Positions 36,956 through 49,615 are shown, counted from the first letter of the stretch. The stretch: 64,000 nucleotides of DNA from Beverwykella pulmonaria (GCA_001599595.1 BCHH01000006.1:1299197-1363196); one strand, 5' to 3'. Translations and numbers: made by a program. Notes: a model not told the origin generated them from the letters alone.

Positions 36956-37235
36956 GGTGGGCGGTGGTTGCGCTGGGCGGTGGGAATGTGAGGCTGCGCG
37001 CGTTTGATGTCTTGGTCTTGGAGTGAGGTGAGGTCAAGGAAAGCTTCCGCGCACGGACGGGCCGCATGCGGGCGAAGTGAGCGTGGCGCATTCGTCGTTC
37101 CACAGATACAGCCAGCGCTCTGTTCTCTCTAGTATCGAGCATCTAGCATCTTGTCCTGTATCCTGCATCCATCGCGAATCCACGGCCGCCAGCATTCTTT
37201 CCGTCTCCCCTCTGCTCCCGCGCCAATCTGCCGCA

Positions 37236-38132
37236 ATGGCCTCAGACACCCCCGCCGCGGTCCCCACTACGTCACCACCAGCCTTATCCAACGGTCTTCC
37301 AGACGAGGTCATAACATGCCTCCAGAATGCTCGCTTTGTAGGTCTCGTCAACGCCTGTTTCCTTTGATTTCTATTTCCTCGTCTATTTGCATTACGTTTC
37401 TCCTATTTCTCGAACCCACTGTTCCCGAATTGGTTCTTCGCTTTTCTTGCCATTGAAATTCCATTCTCTAACTGCATCCCGCAGCTCCATTTAGCGACTT
37501 CCTCGGACAACACTCCACACATATCCCTCATGAACTACACATATCTCCCCCACACTCCGTACTCCTCAACGCCAACCATCATCATGACTACACCCCCATC
37601 AAGCCGCAAAACCCTCAATCTTGAGTCCAACCCGCTCGTCTCGCTTCTCGTCCACGATTGGGTCTCCCACCGGCCTCCAACCCTTTCGCAACCAGGCCGC
37701 TCTCCTTCCCCTTCGCGCCCTGGCCCTCGGTCTGGCAGCCTAGCCGAGCTCCTTCTCGGAATGAACACGGCTTCCCTGTCAAGAATCAGCACGACTATCA
37801 ACGGTGTCGCCGAGATCGTGCCCTCCGGCTCCGAAGCAGAAGCTTGGTATAAGGCCCAGCATCTTGCGAATAACACTTTTGGGCCCAGCGACGAGGATAA
37901 CTTCTCTTCATCACCTGTTGGAGGCGGCCTGTGGGCTGGTTTGGGGAGGGAAGAGGCAGCGCATGACGAGACAAGAGAGGGCGACGGGGGGACCAAGTGC
38001 TATGTGGAAGGCGACGAGGTTCGTGTCGTGGTGGTGAGCATCAGGGATGGGAGAATTGCCGATTGGAAAGGAAGCGTACGAGACTGGATTGTAAGAGCTG
38101 AGGAGCCGGGGCTTAGTAACGGAATTTCATGA
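37236..38132 (+). CDS. Pyridoxamine 5'-phosphate oxidase-like FMN-barrel protein (YLR456W/YPR172W type)
   Basis: Two exons, 37236-37337 and 37485-38132, give 249 residues. After splicing the N-terminus reads LPDEVITCLQNARFLHLATSSD, then HISLMNYTYL, then TIIMTTPPSSRKTLNLESNPLVSLLVHDW. This is the split-barrel flavin-binding pattern of the yeast YLR456W/YPR172W family, whose activity is unproven. A Ser/Pro-rich insert (about residues 100-125) interrupts the barrel. The C-terminus DGRIADWKGSVRDW is also family-like. It lies between the RhoGAP gene and MAT1-2-1, where SLA2 sits in many relatives. Confidence 0.8.
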
Positions 38133-39481
38133 GCTGGGGCAATAGGAGCGAAAAGGCACAAATTGCTAGGCATTATGCTCTGGTCAGTGTTCCAAACATT
38201 ACTTCTCACCATACCACTTCTATACTGTTAAAGAATATCGCTCTATATTCATGCTTACCTTGGCTTGTAAAGACGACACAAAATAAACCAGTAGTAGTAA
38301 TTACAGTGCCGACATTTTAACAGCCGATAGGCTGTTGTCGGTGCGAGACTTGGCTAAGAAGACGTTCAAACAATCTCATATTTCCACATATCAATCTGCA
38401 AACCTAGTCATCCCCACATATAACTACAAGAATTGTAGTTTATACTTGTATCAGAATAGGGCATATCCTCTTGTAGTCATGACCTACCTACTCTGCGGGG
38501 AAAGCCCATACATCACACGGAAGTCATATTCCTCAGTCGAATTTGTGTTTTATGTTCGGGACAGCGTTCACACTTTGGGTAAGGCTAGCACAAGCAACCT
38601 ACTTCCACGTTGTGCAGGCCTGAGAGCATTTTCGTCTCTAGTTCGAGAGCCTGATGTTCGCACTCTTTCCTCGGTGGCGTAAATTGCTAGTCTTTGTCTT
38701 ATTTCAAACTAAGACAAAGCCGTATCTGTCCCGACCCCCTTTATATACCCTCAACACTCCCAGCTTCTCTTTTCCTCGGTTATGTTCATTCTGTCCAGAT
38801 CCCTTTCATGATAAAGAAGGACAGGAGTGTCATCTTTCACGTCACGATATAACTGTTACACCAGCGATTCAAGTGCAAACCGCCACACTCAATAAGACCA
38901 TTTCATAGAAGCCGTACCCCGATTGAGAAATTCTAGGTGCAAATTTCAGGCACACCGTATCGTTTGGCACGCGAGATGCTGTCTTTCGCCTATCAGTAAG
39001 CCCGAGTAAGTACTGCTACTTCTTACTGAGTTAGATTGCTAACAAGCCACGTAGCGATCCTAGTCAAGGTTTAGCAATCAAAAGAGCGTGGTTACCTTCT
39101 CGGGGTGAAGAGGCTCATGCGGAACTCGATTCTACATTCCTTAGGTGAAGTTGAATCTTAATTTAGGTAAGTATTTAGAATGTTTAATGCTGTCACACTC
39201 TCTACTAAACACGCACCCAATTTTTATTATAGAGCTCCATTGAGATACTCAATTTCCAGACAACAGGTGGAAGGCGGAAGACAAGTGGGTGAATGTGAAA
39301 GCACTGACCAACAGTGAATGCACTGACCTTCTCCAGTAGAGGCCTTGGCGTCACCCATAAAAGTCGTCTCTCACCCTCCAGCTCCTTCTTCTCAACACCA
39401 ATCTCATACTCTCCGCGCCACTTCGTCAGATACTCTTTTGCAACATCACACGCAATCAGCTTCTACCACTCTTGCACAACA
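38133..39481. other. Left side of the mating-type region, no gene recognised
   Basis: A 1.35-kb AT-rich stretch upstream of MAT1-2-1. Several short frames occur but none splices into a recognisable protein. It must hold the MAT1-2-1 promoter and probably the left idiomorph border. Confidence 0.45.
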
Positions 39482-40558
39482 ATGAACTTCGACACTTTCA
39501 ACATTTCGTCGACTAACATGGACACACCTCTCGCTGTCGCCTTTGTACTTACTGTACTCACCAATGAGGTGGCCGATGGCAATCGCAGTGCGTACGTTGA
39601 GGCAAATATTCAAGCAGCTATCAACGAGACAGCTATGAAGTTTCTCGAGCATCAGTTGAGCCTGAGCTTGGGACAGCTCGTCCGGATTGAGCGTGAGCCC
39701 GCCAACCACCTTCTGCATATCCACATACCAGAAGTGAAAGAACCACAACTTTCGCTCCCAATGCAGTTCGACACTGAGACATTCTCGCCCAACACGCTTC
39801 AGGAAACCACCACCACGACGAGCGCCGACGCCACCGGACAGAAGAAGCCGCCACGTCCCATGAACTGTTGGATGTTATATCGAGACTCGACGCACAAGCA
39901 ACTAAAGAAGAGTCACCCGGACCTCTCTGTTCAGGAGATATGTAAGCTTCACCCTCTTCTCATTTGCGTTCTGTATCTGTCTGTACCGTTCTGACTGTTC
40001 ACAGCCACGATCTGCTCTAGGACCTGGAAGGACTTGTCTCGTGCAGAGAAAGAACACTGGCAGATAGAGGCTAAGCTTGCGAAAGAGGAGCACCAGCGCA
40101 TGTTCCCCGATTATAAGTATAGTCCACGCAAGCCGGGTCAGAAGAAGAAGCGACAGTCACGAAAGGCAACACAAGCTGCCGCTGCCGCTGCCGCTGCCGC
40201 TGCCGCTGCTGCGGCCGCCACGACGCCAGAAGTCTTCGACTTCAATGCCTTCCCGGATACTGTGATGTTGACATCTAACTCCAGCACGACCGCTGAAGCG
40301 ACCTTGAGCACCGCCTTTGCCGACATCACCAATATACTCCCCGGTGATGCTACTCTCTTCGCTGAGGTCTATGACCCTTCGAGAATGGAGTTCCGATATG
40401 ATGGCCCTCATGGAGCAGAGTCGCTTCGACATCGTCGCCTCGAAGCTGAGTTTGGAACCGAATTGAGTTCAGAGCTCAACAGCAATGGGGCGCTTGCTTT
40501 CCGTACCGGTGCAGACGAGGATGCAACTCTCCCTTCCTTCTTTGGCAACATTTTCTGA
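39482..40558 (+). CDS. MAT1-2-1: MAT1-2-1 mating-type HMG-box transcription factor
   Basis: Two exons, 39482-39941 and 40005-40558, give 337 residues. The ATG at 39482 follows a CACAACA leader; the open frame upstream of it is probably untranslated. The MATA_HMG box (about residues 121-195) has [34 protein letters not shown] and [16 protein letters not shown]. The intron falls inside a serine codon in the middle of the HMG box, the site conserved in ascomycete MAT1-2-1 genes. A run of 15 alanines (about residues 211-225), encoded by GCT/GCC repeats, follows the box. The protein sets mating identity and drives pheromone and receptor genes. APN2 lies 1.6 kb downstream in convergent orientation, the expected flank. 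No MAT1-1 gene is present, which suggests a heterothallic MAT1-2 strain. Confidence 0.96.
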
Positions 40559-42113
40559 CCGCCTCGCAAGTCCGCTCTCACCTATATTCCGCCATGTCCA
40601 CCATGTCGGTGCAATCGGTGTTACATCTCCTCACATCTCTTTCAGCTCACTCTCGATCAACCTTTTTCGGTCCCACACATCATCTTTCGCTCTGGGCTCC
40701 GGTCCCAATCGATGATCTTTTGCGACCCTCGATGTCTTTATGTTCTGCCCAACTCGGAGCCCCATACGGCATGCATTCACCACGGCAGTCTGGAGCCTTT
40801 TTCTTTCCTAGGATTCGGTTCTCCTTGCAGATTCTTCTCCTAGAGGCGTCCACTTCCGTCGCGGCTTGCTTGTGCTCCCTTTCTGCACATACACATTTTC
40901 TTTGTCCAGCATCACGACCGATCAATCATGTTCTGCCACTCACTGGCTGGCGCACACTATACCCCCTACTATCGGGTTCCCCCCTCTGACGACTTTTTAC
41001 TCCCCGGTAGGACCTTTACTCAACACTATGCATGCACACGGCGTTTAATCGACTTCACTTCTCCTTTTTCGACTCAATCCAGGCACACAGACATATGGTT
41101 ATGGGGTTTTTCTTTTCTTTTCTTCCAATTGACACATGCATTGGGATTGGGATACAGAGTCTCTCCTTTTCTTTACTTCACTTCACTCTTCTCTGGCATC
41201 TTCGTGGGCCGGTACTGTGCCTCCTCTGAATGGAACTGGCTATCATCAATGAATTATGTGTGGGTGGATTTCCTTTTTTTTTCTTTACCTTGCTATGACA
41301 GACCGCACTCTCGGGTGTTAATTCGTGGATGGATGGCATGTACCTTTGAGGGAGTCATGTAGATAATCGACTTCACTAAACAACAACATCTTCTTTGTGC
41401 TTTGGTTAGCGTGACGTTGTGGTGAATGTGATCTACTTACTCGCCTTGAGGGCGGCGATCTATCGTACTGCTGTGTGACTGACTTGTCCATCTATCTCTG
41501 ATGTATACACCACTGAACCCCGAGCATCCACAGCCACCACCCCTTCGATAAGACCGACGATAGCGCTCCCTCTATCTCCGACCATCTCCACTCTCGCCCC
41601 CGTCATCTCTACTCCTGCGTCCCGACCACCGCTCTCTCCCCCATCTTCGAGACCAATTACCTAGCACCCCCGCGCAACCCCAACCCCATCGGGCACATCA
41701 CCCAGCACGATACACTTACAAATAACCCCGTACTATTTGCGCACCGTGCGCAACCGCAATGCCAACCGTAATGTTCGTGCGTGTTGACTGACATGTTGTC
41801 ACAGTAACCATCACAGTCTGGGATGAGACCATTTTTCTGGATGGCGTGAAAATATCACGAGGACGAGGTTCTTGTCTGCGAGGCTATGTGAATGGAGAAG
41901 GAGGTCGCGGGCACCACTATGAAGGAAAGACCTGCGGGGGTATGAAATATTACGGTATCGAGTCAAATATATGCACATCATATCTTAGGGAGGCGCCCAT
42001 AGCCTCGTCGGCCCAGCCGCGGTTTCTTCAATGCGTTTACAGCATGTTTAGTATCTTTACGGCATACTCAGTATCCTCCAAGTGTTGCAACTCCACACCC
42101 TCTCCATATCCTC
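40559..42113. other. Between MAT1-2-1 and APN2, no firm gene
   Basis: A 1.55-kb stretch that is pyrimidine-rich at 40.6-41.6 kb. Frames of 100-145 codons (for example 40594-40989 and 40928-41362) are Ser/Phe/Leu-rich in the way C/T-rich DNA always is, and lack motifs. The stretch probably holds the long 3' end of MAT1-2-1 and the right idiomorph border. Confidence 0.45.
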
Positions 42114-44040
42114 CTATTGCGCTCCTGGAGCATTCCAATCGCTCGCCCAAATAAACGTCCCGCACCGCCACTGCGTACCCTTCTCCTTCTGCCCCGTGGG
42201 TCCTATCGGCCTGTCACACAAAATCAGTAACCGCACAAAGGTTTTTTCTCTCAGACAATCGAACACATACCTCGGACATATCCAGAACTGCCGCCCACAA
42301 TTAACACCGGGCTTCTTCGTCGTTAGGGTTATGCAAGGTTCGCTGTGGTCTTCACAGCGCGGAGGCGGTTTCTTGGAGAAAAGCTTCATCCACGACTCTT
42401 TGGAGGCTTCGGGGTCGATGAACGGTTCGGTGAAGGGGGGGAGGGGGTCATCGGATATGGGCGGTGGGGAGCGGGCGTTGGGAATCGCATCTGCCGCTTG
42501 TGAGCTGGCTTCTGAGGTGCTCTCTGATTTGGGCTCTGTTGATTTGGGGGCAAAGAATCCCCGGAGGGATTGCTGTCCCTTTGGCTGAGACTGAGAGCTT
42601 GAAGACCCGAAGCTGGATTTGGTCCGCTTGATGGGTTTGCTGGCAGCCGCTCCGGCTTGTCGACGTTTTATGGGAGAGTTCAGAGGGCTGACGGATACAA
42701 CAGGCTTTGTGTTAATGCTGACCGTCTGACTCGTTTGGACAGGTGTTTCCACCTCCTCGCTGGCATTTTGGGAGGATTGGATGTCGGCCTGTTTAGTCGG
42801 AGAGGCTTCCGGGGTTTCCTTCTTTCCTGATGGTGCAGCACTCCTCGCGAACATGTCCTTAATACTCCTGCGCCTGTCAAACTCTGGTAGGAGCTTCCCA
42901 GAAAACGGGAGGAGGTCTTTAGCAGGATTGAAGTCCCGCAGTCTTTTCCCGCTTTCGAACATTCCTTTCGGATTCATGATGTCGAGGATGTGAGTTGAGA
43001 CGCCGTGCCAGTCTACCAAGTCCCTTGTCGACGCAAATACCGGACAATGATCAGAGCCTGCAAGCCCTTCCTGAATGTTGGAGTCGGAAAACCAGTCCTT
43101 CATCTCGATAGAGCAAAGCACATAATCAATTCTCGAGCCGAAGTTCGCCGGGCGCGCATTAATCTTCTGCTCCCAATGCGTGAACATGCCTTCTCGGTTT
43201 GGATGGAACTCTCGACACAGATCCCAAAGCACGGGCTTCTCCCTCCCCTCGTCGCGCTCACCCGGGACTTTCCCATTTGCAAGGAGCTGGTTGAAGACTC
43301 GTCGGTTTGGCGCATTGTAGTAGTCCTCGCGGGTGATGCCTTCTTTGGCCATGTGTTCCTCGGCTTTGGCGGTGTCGATCTCTTCTCTAGAAACGTTCAA
43401 ATCCCCTGTAAGAATGACGTTCTTTCCCATCTTGTGGAGATTGCGGATGCGGGTGTCGAGAGCGCCGATGAAGCCATAGCGGAAGTCGTCCCGGAGTCCA
43501 TTGCTGTTTGCGGGACTGTAGACGCCGAAGAGCACGAAAGCTGGGAACTCGATAACAACGCACCGGCCCTCGGCGTCGAGAGATGCGGGATCAACGCCCA
43601 GGTCAGCAATTTGGGTAACAGAAGGGTAGCCTCCAATACAGGCATCGTCTGGAAGATCTCGATAGGGCGTCGACGAGCCTGGCGGACACAGCACTCCTAG
43701 AAGGCCTTCTTCGGCGCGGATGGGCGCGCAAACTGACTGACGTGTATATATGCCAACGCCCGAGTATCCTGAACGGCGAGGTCAGCACGTGCTATGGCGT
43801 TACCTAACGAGAAGTGAGGTTACCCTTCTTGTGCTTGGGCAGGCTGAAGAAGCAGTCCCACCCAGGAACCAGCACCATGTCATCGCGCAAATCTTTTCTC
43901 TGTATCTTCAGTTCCTGCATGATAACGATGTCGGCTTCGAGGATATCAAACATGGCATTGAAAGAGCGGGTGGCGCGCCATGGCTGGTAGCCAAACGGAT
44001 TGCGGATGCCGTTGACATTCCACGTCGTGATTCGGACCAT
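42114..44040 (-). CDS. APN2: AP endonuclease 2
   Basis: Three exons on the minus strand, 44040-43824, 43768-42271 and 42210-42114, give 603 residues. The ATG at 44040 opens MVRITTWNVNGIRN, the first exonuclease III motif. The active-site set is complete: MQELK, GDLNVSREEID, SRIDYVL and GSDHCPV. A PCNA-binding PIP box (QQSLRGFF) and a C-terminal GRF zinc finger (CEDHSEPC...GRQFWICPRPIGP...WRCGTFIW) follow, the domain order of Apn2. The last intron (60 bases) is a multiple of three, so the frame also runs through it. Splicing restores CPRPIGP, which shows the intron is real. It repairs abasic sites. It is divergent from COX13, 312 bases between starts, as in most Pezizomycotina MAT flanks. Confidence 0.96.
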
Positions 44041-44352
44041 TGCTCGCGATGGTAGAATCTCATCCCTTCTACCTGCCCTAAAAACACGCCGAAAGCAGGC
44101 CGTGGGTCGCTGCGACTCTGAGCGCGACAAGCAGACGTCTGCAGAAGGCGCGACGTCACGTTTCAGCAGTGTGTGGCCAAACACTGCAAACTTGCCAAGC
44201 GGCTGGCTCATGCATTGACATCGCACCACCACGGCCCGCTTCCGTCAAGCTCGCAACCTCACCTCCTCCTCCTCCTCCTCTCTGCCGACCAACCCGCCCA
44301 TCAACCGCCCAATTGCGCCCTCCACCACCTCACGAACTCATCCGCCGCCGCG

Positions 44353-44902
44353 ATGCTCGCCCCGCGTGTCCTCGCCCGCGCCACGCCGCGCCAGGCGCTC
44401 CGAGCCCGCGCTCCTTTGCGCCGCCGTCCGTACAGCTCCGAGTCGTCCAAGCGGTTCTACGGCGCCGAGGACAATGAGTTCAACCGCGAGCGTGCCCGCA
44501 TGAACGAGCATGCTGCCGAGAGCGGAGAACTCTGGCGCAAGCTCACCGTGTAGTAAGGACCCTTTAGCCTTTGCCGGCATATGATAAGACCCTAACAACG
44601 CCGGCAGCGTCGCCATACCCTGCCTTGGCCTTGGCGGCATCAATGCCTATATGAGGTGGAACGCCCATTGGGAGCACCAGGCTCACGAGGAGCACGTCAA
44701 TCCCCGCTCGGAGAGGCCAGAGTACTCGTATCAGAACATCCGTACCAAGAACTTCTGGTGGGGTGATGGAGACAAGGCGAGTCTTTCCTTTTCTTGAAAC
44801 CCTGCTCTATGCACTGTCCGATCCTGAGAGCGTCTTGCTGACTGCCACCACTAGACCGCTTTCTGGAACGACAAGGTCAACTTCCACAAGAAGGACGATT
44901 AG
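44353..44902 (+). CDS. COX13: Cytochrome c oxidase subunit VIa
   Basis: Three exons, 44353-44552, 44608-44776 and 44855-44902, give 138 residues. The ATG at 44353 starts an Arg/Ala-rich mitochondrial presequence (MLAPRVLARATPRQALRAR). The mature part has ESGELWRKLTVYVAIPCLGLGG (start of the single membrane helix), then AYMRWNAHWEHQ and EYSYQNIRTKNFWWGDGDKT. The second intron uses a GC donor (AAG/GCGAGT); no GT choice keeps the frame into AFWNDKVNFHKKDD. The protein is an accessory subunit of complex IV in the inner membrane. Confidence 0.96.
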
Positions 44903-45259
44903 ACTCCTACATGCAGAAGCTTCGGATCCGGTCGACACGTCCACACCAAGAACACTGATTAGAACGCCATCAGTTCAGCGCAAGCGATACTGTACATAGT
45001 CTGACGAGGAAATTTGCAATACCATTTCTTTTGTGAGCTCGCAAATAAGTCAAATCTTGCATGCCGTGACCATGATATTGCTGTTTCAGCCGCGACGGCT
45101 TACATCCCGTCCTTGAGAACAGGGAGCATAGCTGGAACGCACACCTGCTATTACTCTGACGCAAACAGTACCTCACTGGAGAAGGCGAATTCCCCATCGA
45201 CTTTCCTCATACCTACTCCACAAACAACTTAGGAAACCCCAATGCTTCATCGCCGGCCC
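44903..45259. other. Convergent intergenic region, COX13 and APC5
   Basis: It holds the two 3' ends. Nothing else was seen. Confidence 0.5.
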
Positions 45260-47966
45260 TCACTTTGATTCCTTGCTACTCATGATCCTTTCCATGCCTT
45301 CCTTCCAGACTCTTGCATGGTTCTGTGCCCACTCTTCCGCCAACTTCTCGTCACCGCGTAACTTCGCTATGATGGCCTTCTTCATCAACTGCTCGCACTC
45401 GCCGTCGATACTCTCGATCCTCTTGTAGCCTAATGGTTGCAAAGTCAGCTTGGCTTTATTGGCAAGTCCTATGTCCACTTGGAGAGATACGACGGGAACG
45501 GGTACTGATTGGAGTGACATGAGTGAGGACTTACATTCGCGAGCTCTGTCAATGTACAACTCAGCCCGACTCATGTTCGTTGCTCTGAGTCGAGCCCCAT
45601 GGGAAGTTGATGCGTCCTCCAAACCAGCAAGTCCTACGTAGGAGTCGCCAATATGAGAATAGAGTGTGCCGGTCAAGAGATGATCTGTGTTCTCTAAAGA
45701 CTGGATATTGTCAGCAAACGTCGTGATGGAATGGTACATTAAAAGATGTAGACTATAGAAAGTACGGACCTGAGGTATAACAGCGTGCAACAATCTCGCT
45801 GCAGCTTCGAACTCTTTGATCGAATTCAGTATATTAGCGAGGACTCCCACGGCCGACCACAGACAAGGCATCAATCGCGCCTTGAACGATACACTCGCAG
45901 CTCGCAAGGCAATGCTGAAACCCCTCTCAGGCTTCCCGGCCTTCCCAAATAGCTCTGCCTTAGCAAGGAGCATTGAGATGCGCTGGAGGATATCGCTACC
46001 TTCTTCCTTCAGTAATACGGAAAGGCTTTCGATGGCGCTAAATGCGTCGGTATAGTATCCCCGCTCAATCAGGTATTCGATGTGTGCTTCTGAGAGTAAG
46101 AATGATATCTCTGGATCGGTCGAGGAATCTGGTCTAAGAGAAGAAAGGAGGCTCTCGCAGGCTGCCCAATCGGTCCTAAGCAAATTAGCCTGTCATGACG
46201 AGAAGCTCACCACGCAGAGAATCACATACCGGCAGATAGCTCGCCTCAGCTTGACAAGGCCTGTGCAGTGGAATAAGTATTGATGGAACTTGAGAGATCG
46301 ATGGGCGGAACCACTGATCGTTTCCAGGAGATGGAGTCCTTCATCATAACGACCGAAGCGTGTGGCCTTCATATAGGGTCAGCATAGACGTAGAATAAGC
46401 ACATGAAGGGAGTCTTACGCTCAGGGCGCATCGGCAAATTGCTCTAATCCGCTCATCAATCGGACATCCTCGTTGATAGCAATGCAAAAGTAGTTCGCTA
46501 TGTACATTCGATAGATGCGTTATACCAAGGCGAGAGTAGATCGTGGATAGCAGGAGCATTTGGCTGCCGTAGTTGTTGATGTTCTCCTTGATATTCAGAT
46601 GAGAGCCTTGGTACATGTACTCAAAAGCTCGGGGAATGGATTCGCCCTAAAAAAACTTAGTGCTCCACTCTTGACTAGGAGTAAGGGACACTTACTGTCC
46701 CCAGACATAGCTTTGCCTCACTCAACAGGGTCGCACTGAGAAGATTGTACATCTTAGATTCCTTTGCTTTTGCCTTTAAGAAGGTAAGTCCATCCCGCTC
46801 GGAGCCCAGCATGCCCATGTATCCAGCACCTTTCATCTGCTTCGGATACGCTTTGCTCATGTGATTCAACCAACTGAGGCTGAAGTTTAGACATGTCATA
46901 TCCTGGTTTTCTCTAGCGGTGGCAATTGTTTCGTTGATGGCAGCAATGGCTTCACCAAAACAGCCAAAGTCTGCCTGTAGTATTGCCATGTGAAGAAGAG
47001 CATACTGGTAATGAATTTTCTCCCGTGTTTGCATCGCATAGTCGTAGTATCGGTGTAGGTTATCGAAGGCGGAAGTGTAGTCGCCCGCTCTCCAGGCATC
47101 GAAGAATTTCACAAGATGTAATTGACGTAAAATAACGCCAGATGAGCCGAGCATCTTTCCAAGTTGAATTCTCATATCATCGGGGACACGGCAGCCAAGT
47201 TCTGTACACGGTTAGAGAAAAGCAACGAAGCTCTGCTGAAGGGGAACTCACGTTGCAATTTATCGAGCTGAAATTCCAGCAAACGATCGAAATCATCAAT
47301 ACTAATCTCTGTCCCGTTCTCCTCCTCTTGAGCAAGGTGACCATATGCAACCTCATACAGAGCATCCCCTGGCCGTAGTCCCATATCAGCAGCAATTATA
47401 TCAGCCCCAGAGGAAGCGAGACCGGCTAGCCGCTTGGTCCACTGAGCGGTGGGAGCTCGGTAGGCAATGAATGTTGACCAGAGCTTCATGGTATCGTCAA
47501 ATTGTAGTCTGGTGAATTCCAGACGCGCCCTCCTGACAAAGACCCCAAGAGGAGAAGTTTTAGACAGCAGAACTCGATCTTGCATCTCTCCTGCCGAAAG
47601 ATCCTGACTTCCATCCTCCCTCGTCTTGAGTAGCAAGTCGCCGATGTTGTCAAAGAGTTTGTGCAGCGCATCGAACGAGTTCATCTCCCACATGTGCTTA
47701 AGGAACACATCCAAAAGCGTTCGGCCTGGCATACTCGAAGCATGGTTCTGGAGAGCATGCTCAAACGCTTCAATAGAGAACGAGGCATCTTGATAGCCTG
47801 GAGAAGGGCGTGGGCGAGCATTAGACGGAACCGGAGAAACACTGTGCGAGAGAATGAATGAAAGAACGGGCATCGTGGCGCTAGAAGGCAGAACCGAGTT
47901 GCAATAGAGATTGACTAGCACAAGAAGGCTGATCTTTTGGGCAGTGAGGTATCGAGGCAAAGCCAT
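45260..47966 (-). CDS. APC5: Anaphase-promoting complex subunit 5
   Basis: Seven exons on the minus strand, 47966-47252, 47201-46696, 46646-46419, 46366-46230, 46177-45769, 45700-45535 and 45429-45260, give 776 residues. The ATG at 47966 opens MALPRYLTAQKISLLVLVNLY, the family N-terminus. The rest is helical TPR-like repeats: HLVKFFDAWRAGDYTSAFDNLHRYYDYA, ALLHMAILQADFGCFGEAIAAI and LNFSLSWLNHMSK. The C-terminus (RARECYKRIES) appears after removal of a 105-base intron. The two last introns (69 and 105 bases) are multiples of three and leave the frame open, so an unspliced reading would look valid but add non-homologous sequence. The protein is a scaffold of the cell-cycle ubiquitin ligase. Confidence 0.93.
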
Positions 47967-48415
47967 TGTGGAAGAGACCGAGCCAGGCCTGGTCTGGAGT
48001 GCGCGAGTTGTGGCTGAACACGGATATTTAACTAACGTTCCATGTTCATTCTGGTATTTCTGTGTGTGATGGGGAGGTCGGCATTTGAACTTTCAGCTTT
48101 TGAATCGGAGGTGCAAATATCATAAATGCGAGACTGTTGTTTGGCTGTGGGAGCAAGAATAGCAGTCGCGACTTGTGGTGCTAGCGCGCGAAGTCATGTG
48201 ATGCTCGCCTTGTATGGAAATACCCGCTTGCGCACGGGTATATATATACATTTGTGCTTCAGGCCATCAAAGACGTGTTAGTTCGAGATGACAACGCAAA
48301 ATTGACGCGTGGCATTGAAGTTGCATCAGGCTGGTCGTGTCTACTTTGTTGTTGAACTACTAAGCCAGTGCATCAAAGAAGCTGCTACTGTAAATTATCT
48401 TCGTTCTACTGCAAA
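47967..48415. other. Upstream region of APC5
   Basis: 449 bases between the APC5 start and the CIA30 stop. A TATATATACA run sits at about 48240. No gene was seen. Confidence 0.45.
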
Positions 48416-49281
48416 CTACTGCGGCACTTCTTCAAGCAGTTCCTTCTTCGGCGGCTCTGGCTTGCTACCCGGCTTGTTGAACTGACCCTGACCCGACAAG
48501 GAAATGGGAAGGCCGCTGATGGCTCCCTTCACATTGCGCAATATGTCGTCGTCGCGCCCACAATTTGTTGCCCACATGCGGCTGATACTAAGATCGTATG
48601 GCCCCGGGATCCTGTCAATAAGACCAATGCCCACGGTGCGCACCTTCTGCGTCAACATCTCGCGCTGCGGCTCGACTACCTGGCCATGGTTCGTCCGCAC
48701 AAAGTCATTCCATTTGATCAAAATGGTCTCCCACTCGCCGGGGGTTTTGGAGTACAGCCGGTGCTGGTGGATGTCGGTCGGCACGATGGACTCTGTCTGC
48801 ACGTTGACGAAGTATTTACGGCCGTCTGACTTGAATTGAATGGCCAGGAACGTGTACGTCGACACGTCCCAGAGCGACTTTCCGAATATTGTGAAGCCGC
48901 GGTCGAGCGTCCGCCATGCTGCATATCCCGTCCTTTGGATGTGTGGCTGGTCCTTTGGCAGTTCAATCGAGATATTTCCGTGGAAGCGGGCGTGTGCTGG
49001 CTCAGGCGGGGACGCAGGGTGGAAATCGAGATTCGCCGTGGAGAATCCCCCAATGTCTTTGTCGCTCATGCGCTTGCATTTGGTGAGGTCGTCGGGGGTG
49101 TCGAAGAGGATGAGCGGAAAGGCCTTGGTGGGAGACGTCAAACCCTCGAGCTTCAGTGCTGCAGAAGGTCAGCGGAAGAAGCGAGCGGAAGAAGCGGCGT
49201 ACCGAAAACGGAGAGGCGCTTGAACTCATCCAGGCTCCGCTTGAAGAAGCCAGGCGCAAGACAGCGCGTAGACGGGTGCAT
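48416..49281 (-). CDS. CIA30: Complex I intermediate-associated protein 30 (NDUFAF1 family)
   Basis: Two exons on the minus strand, 49281-49203 and 49158-48416, give 273 residues. The ATG at 49281 lies in a short first exon (MHPSTRCLAPGFFKRSLDEFKRLS), which joins in frame to ALKLEGLTSPTKAFPLILFD. Family landmarks are DKDIGGFSTANLDF, GYAAWRT, SLWDVSTYTFLAIQFKSDGRKYFVN, WETILIKWNDFVRTN and IGLIDRIPGPYDLSISRMWA. The protein is an assembly factor for the membrane arm of mitochondrial NADH dehydrogenase. It follows APC5, an arrangement kept near the MAT locus in other Pezizomycotina, and is divergent from the mitochondrial carrier. Confidence 0.93.
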
Positions 49282-49615
49282 TGCGGCGCGCAGCAGGGAA
49301 AATGCTCAGCAATGGCTTTCTAGAGGACATGGCATGGCTGGTCCGTCAGAATGACGAAACGCCGCGGGAGAGCCGCGGTCGCATGAATTATCGGCTAGAC
49401 TGCTTTGGGGAGAGGCAGCACCAAATTTCACCATGCTACCTCTTCGGCAAGCTCCCTCTTCTCCGCCTTCCACTCGCCTAGCTTTACCCCCCCGTACACT
49501 CGCGTACACTATCTACACCTGTCTAACAACCAACATACGCCCCGGCTTCAGCATTCACCTCGTCGTTGCGCTGCCAGTGTAGCGTTCCTTGGCCTTACCA
49601 CCGCGAGTCCCATAG

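Noticed and set aside
36130..37007. Long plus-strand frames opposite the RhoGAP gene
   Set aside because: The GC-rich coiled-coil coding DNA of the F-BAR domain leaves the opposite strand open. They have no start context or domain.
40594..41362. Overlapping frames downstream of MAT1-2-1 as extra MAT genes
   Set aside because: Composition follows the C/T-rich DNA in all frames, and no MAT-type motif is visible. More likely 3' untranslated sequence.
42082..42588. Plus-strand frame of 168 codons
   Set aside because: It overlaps the C-terminal exons of APN2, whose motifs and splice sites are clear on the minus strand.
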